64,000 bases of DNA from assembly GCA_964606665.1 (NCBI GenBank), contig CAZSHS010000005.1:91524-155523 (forward strand), given 5' to 3'. Each line of letters starts with the position of its first letter. The first letter of the stretch is position 1. This DNA is from Aved-18 sp964606665 (GTDB taxonomy: Bacteria; Cyanobacteriota; Vampirovibrionia; Obscuribacterales; Obscuribacteraceae). Under the pieces are notes generated by a model. It had not been told where the DNA came from. It did no database searches and was given only the letters and a program-made list of their open reading frames with translations. Shown in pieces: positions 7,682-16,567 of this stretch. The position numbers and the translations under genes are program-made.

Positions 7682-8677
7682 TTACATCAAAATATCTTCA
7701 ATAGGTTTGATGCGCTCGGGAAGATTTGTCTCGCCAATCATTTCGAACAATTCAATTTCTATATTACGACAAATTGAAGTGAGAGGCACGTCGTTGACGC
7801 CGTTTTCAAACGGATCTTCGCTTGTATCGCCAACTTGTTCCATGGTCAGGAATATCCAAGAAATTAGAGTGCTGCAAGGAATAACCAGCCATGTAAGCTC
7901 GTGACTATTTTTTCCAAGCTCGTGAATTAAACTGAATGGCAATAGACAAACAAAAATCCAAACGAACACCGAACTAAAATGCGCATATTGCCTGGGAAAA
8001 GGAAAGTTTTTGATTCGCTCGGATGCGCCTTGCATGTCGACACAATTAATAAGCAATTTCTGCAATCGGTCACATTCAAATTCGGGAAGCGTTTCGCTTT
8101 CTTCAAGCGCTGTGATGTCACGGACTTGCAATCGCAAAATTTCGCTTGCCTGGTTACTTTTTCCTTTTATCGCCTCGCGATCTGCCTCGTTCAACAGGCG
8201 TTCTGTATAAAATTCGACCTTTTCGGTTTCTAAAGCAGGTCGTCCATTTTTCATCATCACCAGCTCAACTTCACGTGGAACCCAGCCAGGACTCCATCTG
8301 TTCGAAACGCTGCGCAGTTGAATGCGGAGGATATTGCACCAAGCCATTTGACGTTCTAGCAAAGCTCTAATGAGCTCTTTATCAATCATGCTAGTGGAAG
8401 AAACCAACATTCCAAACGAGCGACAATTATTAGTTATCGAACCCCAGATTTTACGCGCTTCCCAGAGACGCTCGTAAGAACTGTTGTTTTTGAAGCCGAC
8501 ATAAAAAGCCACTGCAGTACCGATAGTTCCAACCGGTAAAAATGGGATACCCACCCACTTCCAATCGAGCATTTCGTACATAAAAAACACGATACTACTG
8601 AGCAGAACAAAAAAGACTAGGTGCTTTGCGCAAAACCATAAAATAACAGAAGTCGGTAAATTGCGGCGAATGTACAT
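7682..8677 (-). CDS. Bestrophin-family (UPF0187) anion channel protein
   Basis: 331 residues. The N-terminal region carries the family's signature: two transmembrane helices, then FLPVGTIGTAVAFYVGFK, NNSSYERLWEARKIWG and SITNNCRSFG. Two more membrane segments lie near residues 227-275 (FSSVFVWIFVCLLPFSLI and LTWLVIPCSTLISWIFLTM). The C-terminus, FENGVNDVPLTSICRNIEIEL, is the conserved bestrophin end. Bacterial bestrophins form pentameric chloride or other ion channels in the inner membrane. It lies six bases downstream of the small helical gene and 14 upstream of the lipoprotein gene. Length and motifs look complete, so it is probably functional. Confidence 0.9.
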   Translation of the reverse strand: MYIRRNLPTSVILWFCAKHLVFFVLLSSIVFFMYEMLDWKWVGIPFLPVGTIGTAVAFYVGFKNNSSYERLWEARKIWGSITNNCRSFGMLVSSTSMIDKELIRALLERQMAWCNILRIQLRSVSNRWSPGWVPREVELVMMKNGRPALETEKVEFYTERLLNEADREAIKGKSNQASEILRLQVRDITALEESETLPEFECDRLQKLLINCVDMQGASERIKNFPFPRQYAHFSSVFVWIFVCLLPFSLIHELGKNSHELTWLVIPCSTLISWIFLTMEQVGDTSEDPFENGVNDVPLTSICRNIEIELFEMIGETNLPERIKPIEDILM

Positions 8678-8683
8678 GTGGCT

Positions 8684-8941
8684 TTAGCTTTTCTGCGCTC
8701 CCATTGCCAGGAGTTTTTCGATAAGTGCACGCTCGACCGTTTCCAACTCTAATGACTTTTTCTCATCGTCTGCTTCGATAGCAGCCCAACGCTCAATAAC
8801 AACCTTTTCCAATCTCTTCAAGACATCAGCACTGTCGCCTTTCAACGTCTTTATCAAAATAAATTTGAGCACATCGTTGAAAAGCTTGTCTTTGTTGACT
8901 TGGAGCGTAAAATCGTCTGAATTTTCTTGGCTTTGGGACAT
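8684..8941 (-). CDS. Small helical protein, first gene of the bestrophin operon
   Basis: 85 residues from the ATG at 8941, with GAGG about ten bases upstream. The open frame continues to 9013, but those codons run into the divergent gene's leader. The protein is charged and almost entirely helical (DVLKRLEKVVIERWAAIEAD, DEKKSLELETVERALIEKLL), with no membrane segment or recognised domain. Six bases separate it from the bestrophin-like gene. It may be a cytosolic partner, but that is inference from position only. Confidence 0.55.
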   Translation of the reverse strand: MSQSQENSDDFTLQVNKDKLFNDVLKFILIKTLKGDSADVLKRLEKVVIERWAAIEADDEKKSLELETVERALIEKLLAMGAQKS

Positions 8942-8983
8942 GTAATGAACCTCGAAGAACTGCCCATAATAACATACCTGTTG

Positions 8984-8989
8984 TATAAT
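8984..8989 (+). promoter_or_regulatory. TATAAT -10 element for the Ile-Pro-repeat gene
   Basis: TATAAT lies 24 bases before the ATG at 9014, and a GAGGT ribosome binding site sits between them. No good -35 box is seen 16-18 bases upstream. The element lies between two divergent starts and supports the choice of 9014 over the longer open frame that begins at 8927. Confidence 0.45.
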
Positions 8990-9013
8990 TTTCCTCTCTT
9001 GATTGAGGTCCAA

Positions 9014-10078
9014 ATGAAACGCACCATCCTATTGCTAATAGCGCTTAGCGCTGGTACGCCGCCTTGCTTTGCTCAAGTTGAACCTCGTCTTGCAGGCGAC
9101 TGGCACGAATCAAGCCCTGCCGGACATTTTTCTATGAATATCTCGACTAATGGTCGTTATACACGCCATCACAATGGACAAACAGATTCTGGCAAAATCA
9201 CGGCTCATGACGGCAATTGGCAGCTTCATTCAGATTCAGGCAAAGTGGAAAGTGGTCGCTTTTCAATGCTTGGCGGCAATCTTAAATTTTCGGGCGGAAG
9301 CATGCCTTCTGTACTTTCAAAAGGTGGCGGATCGCACAGTCCAATGTATACACCGCCTGTGGTGCAAACACCAAATCACATCCCCAGTTCTGTTCAACAT
9401 TCGGTGCCGCCAACCCCATCAACAGCTTCGGTTCAGAACTTGCAAGCCGTATTTCAAAACAATCCTCCCGTTTCTGTTGATGTACAGCCTAGCATCCAAC
9501 AAAACATTCCAGCTCAAATGCCTGCTGCACAACCACCATCTTTGAAGGCTACTATAAAGAACAAATTGATTCAAACCATCAATTCAATTCCCACTTTTAA
9601 TTCTAATCAGCAAGGACAGCCAATTCAATCGATACCAAACGTAAATTCAATACCAGGCGTATCATCAATTCCTGGCGCAAATCACATACCTAATATCCCA
9701 AATATTCCTAATATCCCCTATGTCCCAGCGCAAGTGCAACAACCTTTGAAGCAAGCTATTCAACAGATTCCGCAGTCTCAAACTTATCATTCAATGTATG
9801 GCAATCAAAACAGTCTGCCAGGTTATACAGCACAGCAAGACCTTCAATCTTCTTCCAGTGCCACCGCCACTACCACTTCACAAACTAGTCCCACAGCCAA
9901 TCAGAACAATAATGCTGGTTACTCAAAACGCATTGTGACACCATACGATTTCGATAAATGGTCCGCTGTGCAACAAATGCAACCACGAAGCGCGTCTGGG
10001 CTGCAACGCGTTCCTAAAGGTGGTTACATTCCAGTTATGAAAGACGGAAAGGCTCGCAGATATTTCCAAGGACGATGA
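9014..10078 (+). CDS. Secreted Gln/Pro-rich protein with Ile-Pro repeats
   Basis: 354 residues from the ATG at 9014 (GAGGT five bases upstream). A signal peptide ends at CFA-Q near residue 20. Residues 25-85 form a small beta domain (GDWHESSPAGHFSMNI, GRYTRHHNG, GNWQLHSDSGKVESGRF) resembling the repeat-strand pattern of secreted lipocalin-like domains. The middle is low complexity, rich in Gln, Pro, Ser and Asn. It includes a short-period repeat of the type (N/S)-IP-(N/G)-x, encoded around 9600-9725, as in IPNIPNIPNIP. The C-terminus is basic (GYIPVMKDGKARRYFQGR). It overlaps the next TPR gene by ATGA, so all three genes form one operon. Probably a surface or matrix protein. Confidence 0.7.
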   Translation: MKRTILLLIALSAGTPPCFAQVEPRLAGDWHESSPAGHFSMNISTNGRYTRHHNGQTDSGKITAHDGNWQLHSDSGKVESGRFSMLGGNLKFSGGSMPSVLSKGGGSHSPMYTPPVVQTPNHIPSSVQHSVPPTPSTASVQNLQAVFQNNPPVSVDVQPSIQQNIPAQMPAAQPPSLKATIKNKLIQTINSIPTFNSNQQGQPIQSIPNVNSIPGVSSIPGANHIPNIPNIPNIPYVPAQVQQPLKQAIQQIPQSQTYHSMYGNQNSLPGYTAQQDLQSSSSATATTTSQTSPTANQNNNAGYSKRIVTPYDFDKWSAVQQMQPRSASGLQRVPKGGYIPVMKDGKARRYFQGR

Positions 10079-11025
10079 CCCGACTCAAATCCAAACTAAT
10101 TCTTATATCCTGCATGCTTGTATTGACAGGTAGCAGAAATAACGATCTTGGTATTTATCCATGCGGCTTGGGAGATCAAAAAAGCATTAACGAAATTTTG
10201 GAACGCTCACAAACAGCGCTAAAAACGAATCCAAACGATACAAATGCTTTATTTGAGCGCAGTTACGCATTATTCATCAATGGGCAAATCAATGAGGGAA
10301 TGACCCTTTGCGAAAGGCTTTTGACCCTGGAGAACACCTTTCGCAGTCGTGATTTGCATTACCGCATTTTGAAGCGAGTGGGCAAGTTTGACCAGTCCTT
10401 GGCGGATACTGAAATCATGATGCGCTCAGAAAAAGAAACGGCATTTCTTCTTACATGCCAATTCATGAAAGCGACATTTTTATATAGATTAGGTCGAATT
10501 CAAGAAGCGCTTGCGCTGTGCGAAGACGTCTCAAAAGATTTGAGCGAAGATTCAGAAGTTTTCTTTTTGAAAGCGCTTTGCTACAACCGCTTGAATGAAA
10601 AGAAGAAAGAATTAGAGAGTCTCGAGAGCGCGATATCACTCGCTCCCACTAACTCCCAGTATCGTTTAAATCGTGCCATATGTTTAAGTTCGTCCAACAA
10701 GGATAGAGCCATGCGTGATTTGAATTTATTTTGTGCATTAAATCCAAAGCACACACCTGAAAATAATATTCAACTCGAATATGCATTTTCATTCTCAAAA
10801 GCTGCCGCAATGTTTTTAGAAATGAAAGAATATGCGCGCGCACTTGAACTTTGCAAAATGGGCTTGGCTCAAGGCGAAGAAAAGTATGAACTATGGAAAA
10901 CACAAGCGCAGGCCTTAATAAAAACTGGCAAAAAAAGAGAAGCACAAGATGTAATTCAAGAGGCTGAATCCTGGCTCACAAAGCAAGATACTTTGCTTAA
11001 AGCGGCAAAGCAGGACAAGCGATGA
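10075..11025 (+). CDS. TPR-repeat protein with N-terminal hydrophobic segment
   Basis: 316 residues. A hydrophobic N-terminus (KLILISCMLVLTG) followed by Ser makes export likely, though no lipobox Cys is well placed. Residues about 35-300 are tetratricopeptide-like repeats (NPNDTNALFERSYALFING, RIQEALALCEDV, EYARALELCKMGLAQGEE). It overlaps both neighbours by four bases (ATGA), so translation is coupled with the Ile-Pro-repeat protein before it and the TPR lipoprotein after it. This suggests the three work together in the envelope. Confidence 0.75.
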   Translation: MTRLKSKLILISCMLVLTGSRNNDLGIYPCGLGDQKSINEILERSQTALKTNPNDTNALFERSYALFINGQINEGMTLCERLLTLENTFRSRDLHYRILKRVGKFDQSLADTEIMMRSEKETAFLLTCQFMKATFLYRLGRIQEALALCEDVSKDLSEDSEVFFLKALCYNRLNEKKKELESLESAISLAPTNSQYRLNRAICLSSSNKDRAMRDLNLFCALNPKHTPENNIQLEYAFSFSKAAAMFLEMKEYARALELCKMGLAQGEEKYELWKTQAQALIKTGKKREAQDVIQEAESWLTKQDTLLKAAKQDKR

Positions 11026-11888
11026 GTAAGAAATTTTCATTACTAATTGTCCTGTTCGCCAGCTTCTTAATGCTTTCAGCAAACGGCTGCGGTTTTATTT
11101 CTCAAAATTCAATTTTGGAAAATTCAGGCAATTTCAAAAGTCTTGAAGAACCCGAAAAAACTCTCACCGATCTCACAAATGCAAACAAGGTTTCCGAATC
11201 AAGCATGAATTTTGCTCAACGAGGGCATATTCTAATGACTTTGGGAAGGCTTGAAGAAGCTCGAAACGATTTAAAGAAAGCAGTGGAAATTGATTCTAAA
11301 TTTCCCGTTCCTGCGGGAATTTATGATTACGTATGCTGTCTGGCGAGCTTGAAACATTATAAAGATGTTCTTGAATGTACAGTCAATGAAGATTCAAATG
11401 AGCCGGCCATTAACAATTATGTGACGGCAAGAACCTTGGCTCTGGCGAATTTCGGACAAAGCGAAAAGGCACTCCGAGCTGCTGTCCAGGCAACAGATCA
11501 AGCTTATGATCCCGATCCAAGACTCTATTATTTGCAGGCACAGCTTTTACACAAACTCGGTAAAGAAGAGGAAGCGAAGAGAATCTTAAATATTGCCACT
11601 CTGAGCTATCCGGAAACTATAGTTATGAAATCGGGCAAGCGTATGTCACCACTTACGACACCACTGTATGCCGACTGTATCGAGCAGTTTCTAAAATTGA
11701 ACAATCCAAATCGAGCATTAGGAACTGTATCCTTAGCAAATGTGCTTGGCGAGCGTAGCTTGCGAATAACGGTTCTAGAGTCCATTGCTCGCGCTAAAAT
11801 GGACAACCCGCAAAACATTCCAAAAGCGCAAAAACTAATAGAGACAGAAAAACAATTCTGGAAATCTCTTAAGTCTTCTATTCTTTAG
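11022..11888 (+). CDS. TPR-repeat lipoprotein
   Basis: 288 residues. The lipoprotein signal peptide ends LSANGC, with the lipidated Cys at about residue 23. TPR-like helices follow (FAQRGHILMTLGRLEEARNDLKKAVEI and YYLQAQLLHKLGKEEEAKRIL are split into antiparallel pairs). It is the third gene of the ATGA-coupled operon starting at 9014. The last 11 bases overlap the end of the convergent DUF2339 gene. Likely an outer-envelope scaffold. Confidence 0.75.
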   Translation: MSKKFSLLIVLFASFLMLSANGCGFISQNSILENSGNFKSLEEPEKTLTDLTNANKVSESSMNFAQRGHILMTLGRLEEARNDLKKAVEIDSKFPVPAGIYDYVCCLASLKHYKDVLECTVNEDSNEPAINNYVTARTLALANFGQSEKALRAAVQATDQAYDPDPRLYYLQAQLLHKLGKEEEAKRILNIATLSYPETIVMKSGKRMSPLTTPLYADCIEQFLKLNNPNRALGTVSLANVLGERSLRITVLESIARAKMDNPQNIPKAQKLIETEKQFWKSLKSSIL

Positions 11889-14415
11889 ATTCTAATTCGC
11901 GTTCTTTGGACTCTTTAAGCAATCGTTGCGCATATTTGGCGTAGATATAAGAAGCTCCAAGCAAAATTACGCCTGCTACGATGAAGGACAGAATGCGTGC
12001 ATCAGTCCTTGCCGTGGACAAGTCTATAAACAGTAATTTAAATGCAAGCATTGCAAACACAATCAAACCCGAAATTCTAAACGCTTTATCCGGCACCATA
12101 AAACCAGCAGACAAAAGCGCGATGCCTTCGAGCGCAAAAGCAAGCGTTAGCCATTCTCCAGGTACTAGCAACCAAATAGCCCATGTGGCCACAAGGGTGC
12201 CAGCAGCATCGTAATAATGAGCAATTCTGCGTTCGTTGCCGATTTGATATTCGGCAGGAACTTTTCGATAAGTAAATGCCATCAAATAAAGTATGACAGT
12301 GATAATTGCATCTTCAATGGCGTTCCATTTTCCAAGCTGGACCATCAATACTAAAAACGTATTCAAGAACCATAACGCGCCAATAATACGAGTGTATCTA
12401 TCGCGCAGTAAATGCCCAACACCTACTAGTACGGCCGCTTCACCAGCCCATCTAAGAGCAAGAAATTCCATTCCGCTACCAGCAAGATTCAAAGTTTGGA
12501 ACCAGGTAAAAATTGCTCCAGATGTAATATAAAACTTGTATGCTGTGCGCGCTTCTTGCTCAGTAGTGACCTGCTGTTTGCGCGAATATATGGCAGCGCC
12601 AAGAAATCCAAGCGCAGTTAAAGCGTGAACGAAAGAATATTGAGTTTCGACAAAGAACGAAAGTAGACCAATACACAAGAACCCAGCGCCTGCAGCCAAT
12701 CTAAGTACGCGCTCGTTTTGCTTATGTCCAAGCCAAATAAATGTCAGATATTCGATTAACCATACAACTACAAGAGCGGCAACTTGTTGAGGTTTAGAAT
12801 TTTCAAACAACTCAGTGGTGGCAATTATAGGCGCAACCCAGGAAAAGAATAGAAATCCAACTGCGTAAAGTGTCTGTCCAGATGGATGGACTTTGCCCTT
12901 GTACTGCCTGTACATCTGAGCACAAGCACCATATACCGTGGCGGCAACAAGAGCGTGAAGAAATGGCTCTGAATACTTAAATGTCAAAAATGATTTTTGA
13001 TCCGTTACGCAGATTACTCCGCATGTACTCACAAAGCATCCCAGTGACAGCAATGCGGCAAACCAACGAATGGCGGGGTTGTTGTATTTGAGCCCTACAT
13101 AAACCAGCATAGCAAGCTCTACTAGCCAGAATGTGTTGAAAATTTCCTTTGCGTGACAGATCATGGGAACGGCAAGAGTCAGAAGCGACAAGCCCATGAT
13201 TAAGTGCATGTTTGCAATCGAAGTCAGTTTACGTTTCTGCGCGTACTGATAGGATGCGGTGTAAAGTGCCCCTGTCAAAAGCGGCATCAGATAATTAAAT
13301 TCGACATTTGCTTGCAGATAAGACAAAATCTGCGTTCCCATAAAGGCGTAACTCATGCCATTAAATCCGGTGGCAGAAACCAAACGACCTTTTGTATCGT
13401 CGTTCTCTTCTTTCATGGCAAGAACAGCAGCATTACAGGCTATCCAGAAGAAGGTTAATGCACCAAGCGTCTCCACAGCCCAGGGATTTCCCATCCCGGT
13501 TGCCGGCATTTTTGGATTTATAATTAGAAAATAGGACGCCCATCCGCAAATCGTGGTCCACATCAAAAGCTTGGGCCATTGTTTGAACACTGACAAAGAG
13601 TAGGCACCAAGCGCCAGAACAAGCAACCAGCAAAAGCTAGCTGCGCTTATTTGCGAAAAAGCTATTGTCACAAATGAAAGCGATACTGCAAAGGTTGCTA
13701 CTGTTTGTGACTTGCGCTCACAGGCATGCCACAGTGCACCAGCGCATAGTCCGGTCAAAATTAGCTCTTCGATAAATAAGTTAGAAAGAATTTTTACATC
13801 GGTAATATGATATGACGCAAATGCAGTGAAATAAAGAATCGACCAACCGCCGCCAATCAAACTAAGTCCCCAGTATTTGCCGCGATCATCAGCATCTTCT
13901 TTATCGCGATTGCGCTCAAACCACTCGCCGCCTCCAATTAGCGCGACGCCCGCAAGAACGCCCATCGCAATTTTGATGGCAGCGCCCCAAGTCTGAAACG
14001 AATAGATAATAAAAAGCGCTACGCCAATTACTAGACTGGCAATGCCCAAGCGATTGAGCCAGTACAAACCGATACGCGACTCTAGAGTGTCTGGCTTTTC
14101 GAGATCAGACTTTGTAGATGCGACTACTGGTGCCTCGAGCGTTAAGTCGGGAGCTGCAGCAGGTGTCTCATCTTTTATCTCAACTGGAATTTCTAATTCC
14201 ACTGCTGGCGTATCCACCGCAGGAACACCAGCAGTTTTTGGCGCCATTGGAATATACGCATGATGAGCTGGTGGGCAAACNNNNNNNNNNGCCTCCCAGC
14301 CTGAGCCAATGTCAAACCTATATTCGAGCTCTTGCTCAAGGTGACTTACACGCTCTGTCAGCGCCATAATCTGACGCTTCAACTCATCAATCTCGTTTGG
14401 CTTAGCTTTGGTCAT
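11878..14415 (-). CDS. DUF2339 polytopic membrane protein (contains assembly gap)
   Basis: About 845 residues if the 10-N run at 14281-14290 is really ten bases. Residues 5-35 are a coiled coil (EIDELKRQIMALTERVSHLEQ). A Pro/Ala/Glu-rich linker interrupted by the gap follows. The DUF2339 entry motif is ESRIGLYWLNRLGIASLVIG, and some 25 transmembrane helices run to the end. Function of the family is unknown; the helix count and repeat pattern suggest a transporter-like or scaffold membrane protein. The ATG at 14415 is chosen; an in-frame GTG lies at 14424. A charged tail (LKESKERELESKE) ends in the cytoplasm. The gap falls in low-complexity sequence, so its true length and the frame across it are unknown. 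Confidence 0.8.
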   Translation of the reverse strand: MTKAKPNEIDELKRQIMALTERVSHLEQELEYRFDIGSGWEXXXXVCPPAHHAYIPMAPKTAGVPAVDTPAVELEIPVEIKDETPAAAPDLTLEAPVVASTKSDLEKPDTLESRIGLYWLNRLGIASLVIGVALFIIYSFQTWGAAIKIAMGVLAGVALIGGGEWFERNRDKEDADDRGKYWGLSLIGGGWSILYFTAFASYHITDVKILSNLFIEELILTGLCAGALWHACERKSQTVATFAVSLSFVTIAFSQISAASFCWLLVLALGAYSLSVFKQWPKLLMWTTICGWASYFLIINPKMPATGMGNPWAVETLGALTFFWIACNAAVLAMKEENDDTKGRLVSATGFNGMSYAFMGTQILSYLQANVEFNYLMPLLTGALYTASYQYAQKRKLTSIANMHLIMGLSLLTLAVPMICHAKEIFNTFWLVELAMLVYVGLKYNNPAIRWFAALLSLGCFVSTCGVICVTDQKSFLTFKYSEPFLHALVAATVYGACAQMYRQYKGKVHPSGQTLYAVGFLFFSWVAPIIATTELFENSKPQQVAALVVVWLIEYLTFIWLGHKQNERVLRLAAGAGFLCIGLLSFFVETQYSFVHALTALGFLGAAIYSRKQQVTTEQEARTAYKFYITSGAIFTWFQTLNLAGSGMEFLALRWAGEAAVLVGVGHLLRDRYTRIIGALWFLNTFLVLMVQLGKWNAIEDAIITVILYLMAFTYRKVPAEYQIGNERRIAHYYDAAGTLVATWAIWLLVPGEWLTLAFALEGIALLSAGFMVPDKAFRISGLIVFAMLAFKLLFIDLSTARTDARILSFIVAGVILLGASYIYAKYAQRLLKESKERELESKE
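14281..14290. other. Assembly gap (10 N)
   Basis: Ten undetermined bases inside the DUF2339 gene's Pro/Ala-rich linker. Ten Ns is a common placeholder for a scaffold join of unknown length, so the sequence on the two sides may not be exactly adjacent. Confidence 0.98.
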
Positions 14416-14532
14416 GTCAACCACTTGCCCGCCAACCTTTAACCTGAAGCAATTGAACTTTTTATTGCCACACGACGTCTAATAATGTGAAGCCGCCGAA
14501 TGCTTTTCTGGGGAGACAAGTTTCGTAGGCTT

Positions 14533-14546
14533 CCGGCTTTTGCCGG
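14533..14546. other. Short hairpin after the stop of the 14547-15500 gene
   Basis: CCGGC-TTTT-GCCGG is a perfect 5-bp stem with a 4-base loop, immediately downstream of the minus-strand stop codon. No T-run follows on the minus strand, so it is only a candidate for 3'-end protection. Confidence 0.3.
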
Positions 14547-15500
14547 TTAGAAACCTGATGCCGGGGCCATGCGTGTGATGTCACCATCTCCATCTCCCGT
14601 TTCCTGATTCATACTTTGGTCCTGGCGCCAGCGTTCAACTTTTTCTCTGTAATCTGCGCTCTGTTTGTTGTAATTCTCGATCAGCTTCATTTTCTTAGCC
14701 CTGAAGGCTGCAACATCGAAAATGTCTTTCTGCCTGTGTCTGCGCGCGGCTTGATAGACCTCGTACAAATCGTCAATGTTCTTGCAATTATCGAGTGATT
14801 TTTTAAGTAAATATCTGTACAGGTCGGGCGTTTTGAAAGGCTCGATGTTGCGCAGAATGGTCATCAGTTGGTGAACATCATTCTCATCGTCGATAAGTTC
14901 TTTGCACGTCTTGCGCACCAGATCTTCCATTCCCAATGCCGAAGACTGTCTTGCAAAATCAAGCGCTTCGGGCACTGTGTGCACCAAAGAATACTGCTTC
15001 TCCATTGCCAAATGCGATAAGTCGCTTAGCGAGACTTCCTGCGCCTTAAGCGCCAGATCTTTCAATTCTTCGCGAGATCTAGACTGAGCGATCATTGCTT
15101 GCATGGCATCGCGTGTAGCTTCGAAACACTCGAACTTTCGTCCCTTGAGCGCAACCAAAATCAAATCGTCACGGTTTTTGCTCAACTGAAAAGCCTTCTC
15201 CACTGCAGCACGTCTAATATCTGTACAAAAGCTGCCATATTGCTCAGTAATATCGGCAAGGGCAAAGCATTTCTGAACATCGGTGCACTCAGCAAGCGCC
15301 GCGTCAAACAAGGGTCTTGCCTTCTCTGCCTTTTTCGCCTTAGCGTATTTAACAGCCTTCTCGACGTTCTTAACTGTGGCATCCGGAAGAGCTGAATAGT
15401 AGACGGTCTGGTCCTTGGCGAAGGCAGACTGAATGCTCAGACTTTGTGTGCCACCCAGTGAACAGAGTAAGAGTAAGGCTAATAGGCTGTTTTTGGTCAT
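14547..15500 (-). CDS. Secreted helical protein of unknown function
   Basis: 317 residues from the ATG at 15500. An in-frame TTG one codon earlier is less likely. The signal peptide ends FA-K at about residue 28. The rest is almost all helix, with short paired helices of the TPR or Sel1 type (VKNVEKAVKYAKAKKAEKARPLFDAAL, then DDLILVALKGRKFECFEAT). Cys residues at regular spacing (CTDVQKC, FCTD, FEC) could form disulfides in the periplasm. The C-terminal 30 residues are acidic and Gly-rich (GDGDGD). No family is recognised. Confidence 0.65.
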   Translation of the reverse strand: MTKNSLLALLLLCSLGGTQSLSIQSAFAKDQTVYYSALPDATVKNVEKAVKYAKAKKAEKARPLFDAALAECTDVQKCFALADITEQYGSFCTDIRRAAVEKAFQLSKNRDDLILVALKGRKFECFEATRDAMQAMIAQSRSREELKDLALKAQEVSLSDLSHLAMEKQYSLVHTVPEALDFARQSSALGMEDLVRKTCKELIDDENDVHQLMTILRNIEPFKTPDLYRYLLKKSLDNCKNIDDLYEVYQAARRHRQKDIFDVAAFRAKKMKLIENYNKQSADYREKVERWRQDQSMNQETGDGDGDITRMAPASGF

Positions 15501-15553
15501 CAATCATTGTGTACCACAAAAGCGCCCGCTTTGCTCACATAAGATTAAATAGC

Positions 15554-15850
15554 CTACCTGAAAGAACCGGCGATTGCTGGTCCAAACACTGGAAGCAGTA
15601 TATTCGGAATCAGTAAACAAATAACGAAAAACCACAATGATAGTTTGTATAAGAAAGTGTTCTCTTTAAGCAAGAATACTAATACGGTGCTTTTCAGTAC
15701 AAATAAAGATAAAGCAGCAAGAATGAATAGTCTCCAAATTGAATTATTCACAAAATGAACTAAATAGTCTGAGCACAGGCAATACATAAGCAAATACACA
15801 GCAAAAACTAGATGCGTAGATATCAAAACAATTTTTACGCTGCTTTTCAT
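15554..15850 (-). CDS. Small three-helix membrane protein, third of three tandem paralogues
   Basis: 98 residues from the ATG at 15850, which overlaps the stop of the previous gene as ATGA. A longer frame to 15892 would spoil the match in length to its paralogues. Three transmembrane helices and two motifs are shared by the trio: NNSIWR after helix 1 and PNILLPVFGPA at the C-terminus. No known family. The arrangement and conservation point to tandem duplication. Confidence 0.65.
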   Translation of the reverse strand: MKSSVKIVLISTHLVFAVYLLMYCLCSDYLVHFVNNSIWRLFILAALSLFVLKSTVLVFLLKENTFLYKLSLWFFVICLLIPNILLPVFGPAIAGSFR

Positions 15851-16212
15851 TCGGGGTAATAAGGAAAAGGGAAGAAAATAAATCCCCTGCAACTATGTAG
15901 CAGCATCCACGCTGGACCGAAAAGCACCACCAACAGATTTGGCAACACCAAACAAATCATGTACAAACCAATAGTGATCGGTGAAAGACGCTGGTCAGGT
16001 TTTGAAACAAAAATCAAAAACGCACTGCACAGAGCAAACAAGGCAAAGTACCAGATAAGTGATCTGTATATTTGGGGATTAGTCAGAAAAAGTCTCATGT
16101 ATACCGGCTTTAGGCAGTATGGCACGGCATAGATTGCAATAACTATTCCAGTTGCAATCGCTACTAACTTAACTCGATCTTTTGGTACTGTGGTTGAACT
16201 CAAAAAGAACAT
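15847..16212 (-). CDS. Small three-helix membrane protein, second of three tandem paralogues
   Basis: 121 residues. The shared motifs appear as TNPQIYR and PNLLVVLFGPA, and there are three transmembrane helices. It is the most divergent copy and has about 20 extra C-terminal residues (RGFIFFPFPYYPE). It overlaps the upstream paralogue by 13 bases and the downstream one by four, so all three are probably translated from one mRNA. The ATG is preceded by GGGGG. Function unknown. Confidence 0.65.
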   Translation of the reverse strand: MFFLSSTTVPKDRVKLVAIATGIVIAIYAVPYCLKPVYMRLFLTNPQIYRSLIWYFALFALCSAFLIFVSKPDQRLSPITIGLYMICLVLPNLLVVLFGPAWMLLHSCRGFIFFPFPYYPE

Positions 16213-16511
16213 CCCCCAATTGTCACAAAAGCCGGTCCAAAAATTGGCAGAAAAACATTTGGAATGGTTGAAATAAAAAAATAAAACGCTATTGAAACTT
16301 TAGCCCAACCAGTCCTCGGTTTTGGTACAAAGAGTAATAAGACACTATGCACAAAAAACAATGTGCTCCATGCCACCACAATGATTCGCCAGATTGGATT
16401 GTTTAAGAAAGGAACAATGTATCCAGGAGTGGCAATATACGTGAAAAGATAGACGCCCACGACAATCGATGCAGCGAACAATATAAATGACTTTCGCTCT
16501 TTAATAATCAT
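16200..16511 (-). CDS. Small three-helix membrane protein, first of three tandem paralogues
   Basis: 103 residues with three transmembrane helices (residues about 9-29, 42-62 and 73-95). Shared motifs are NNPIWR and PNVFLPIFGPA. It leads the three-gene set. The conserved FGPA end and the Asn-Pro-x-W/Y-R motif are likely functional positions. No recognised family, and no signal peptide separate from helix 1. Confidence 0.65.
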   Translation of the reverse strand: MIIKERKSFILFAASIVVGVYLFTYIATPGYIVPFLNNPIWRIIVVAWSTLFFVHSVLLLFVPKPRTGWAKVSIAFYFFISTIPNVFLPIFGPAFVTIGGCSF

Positions 16512-16567
16512 GCCGCAGCCAGAAAAGGAATTGAAATCCCGAGACGCCGTGATGCCTTGTCTAACTA

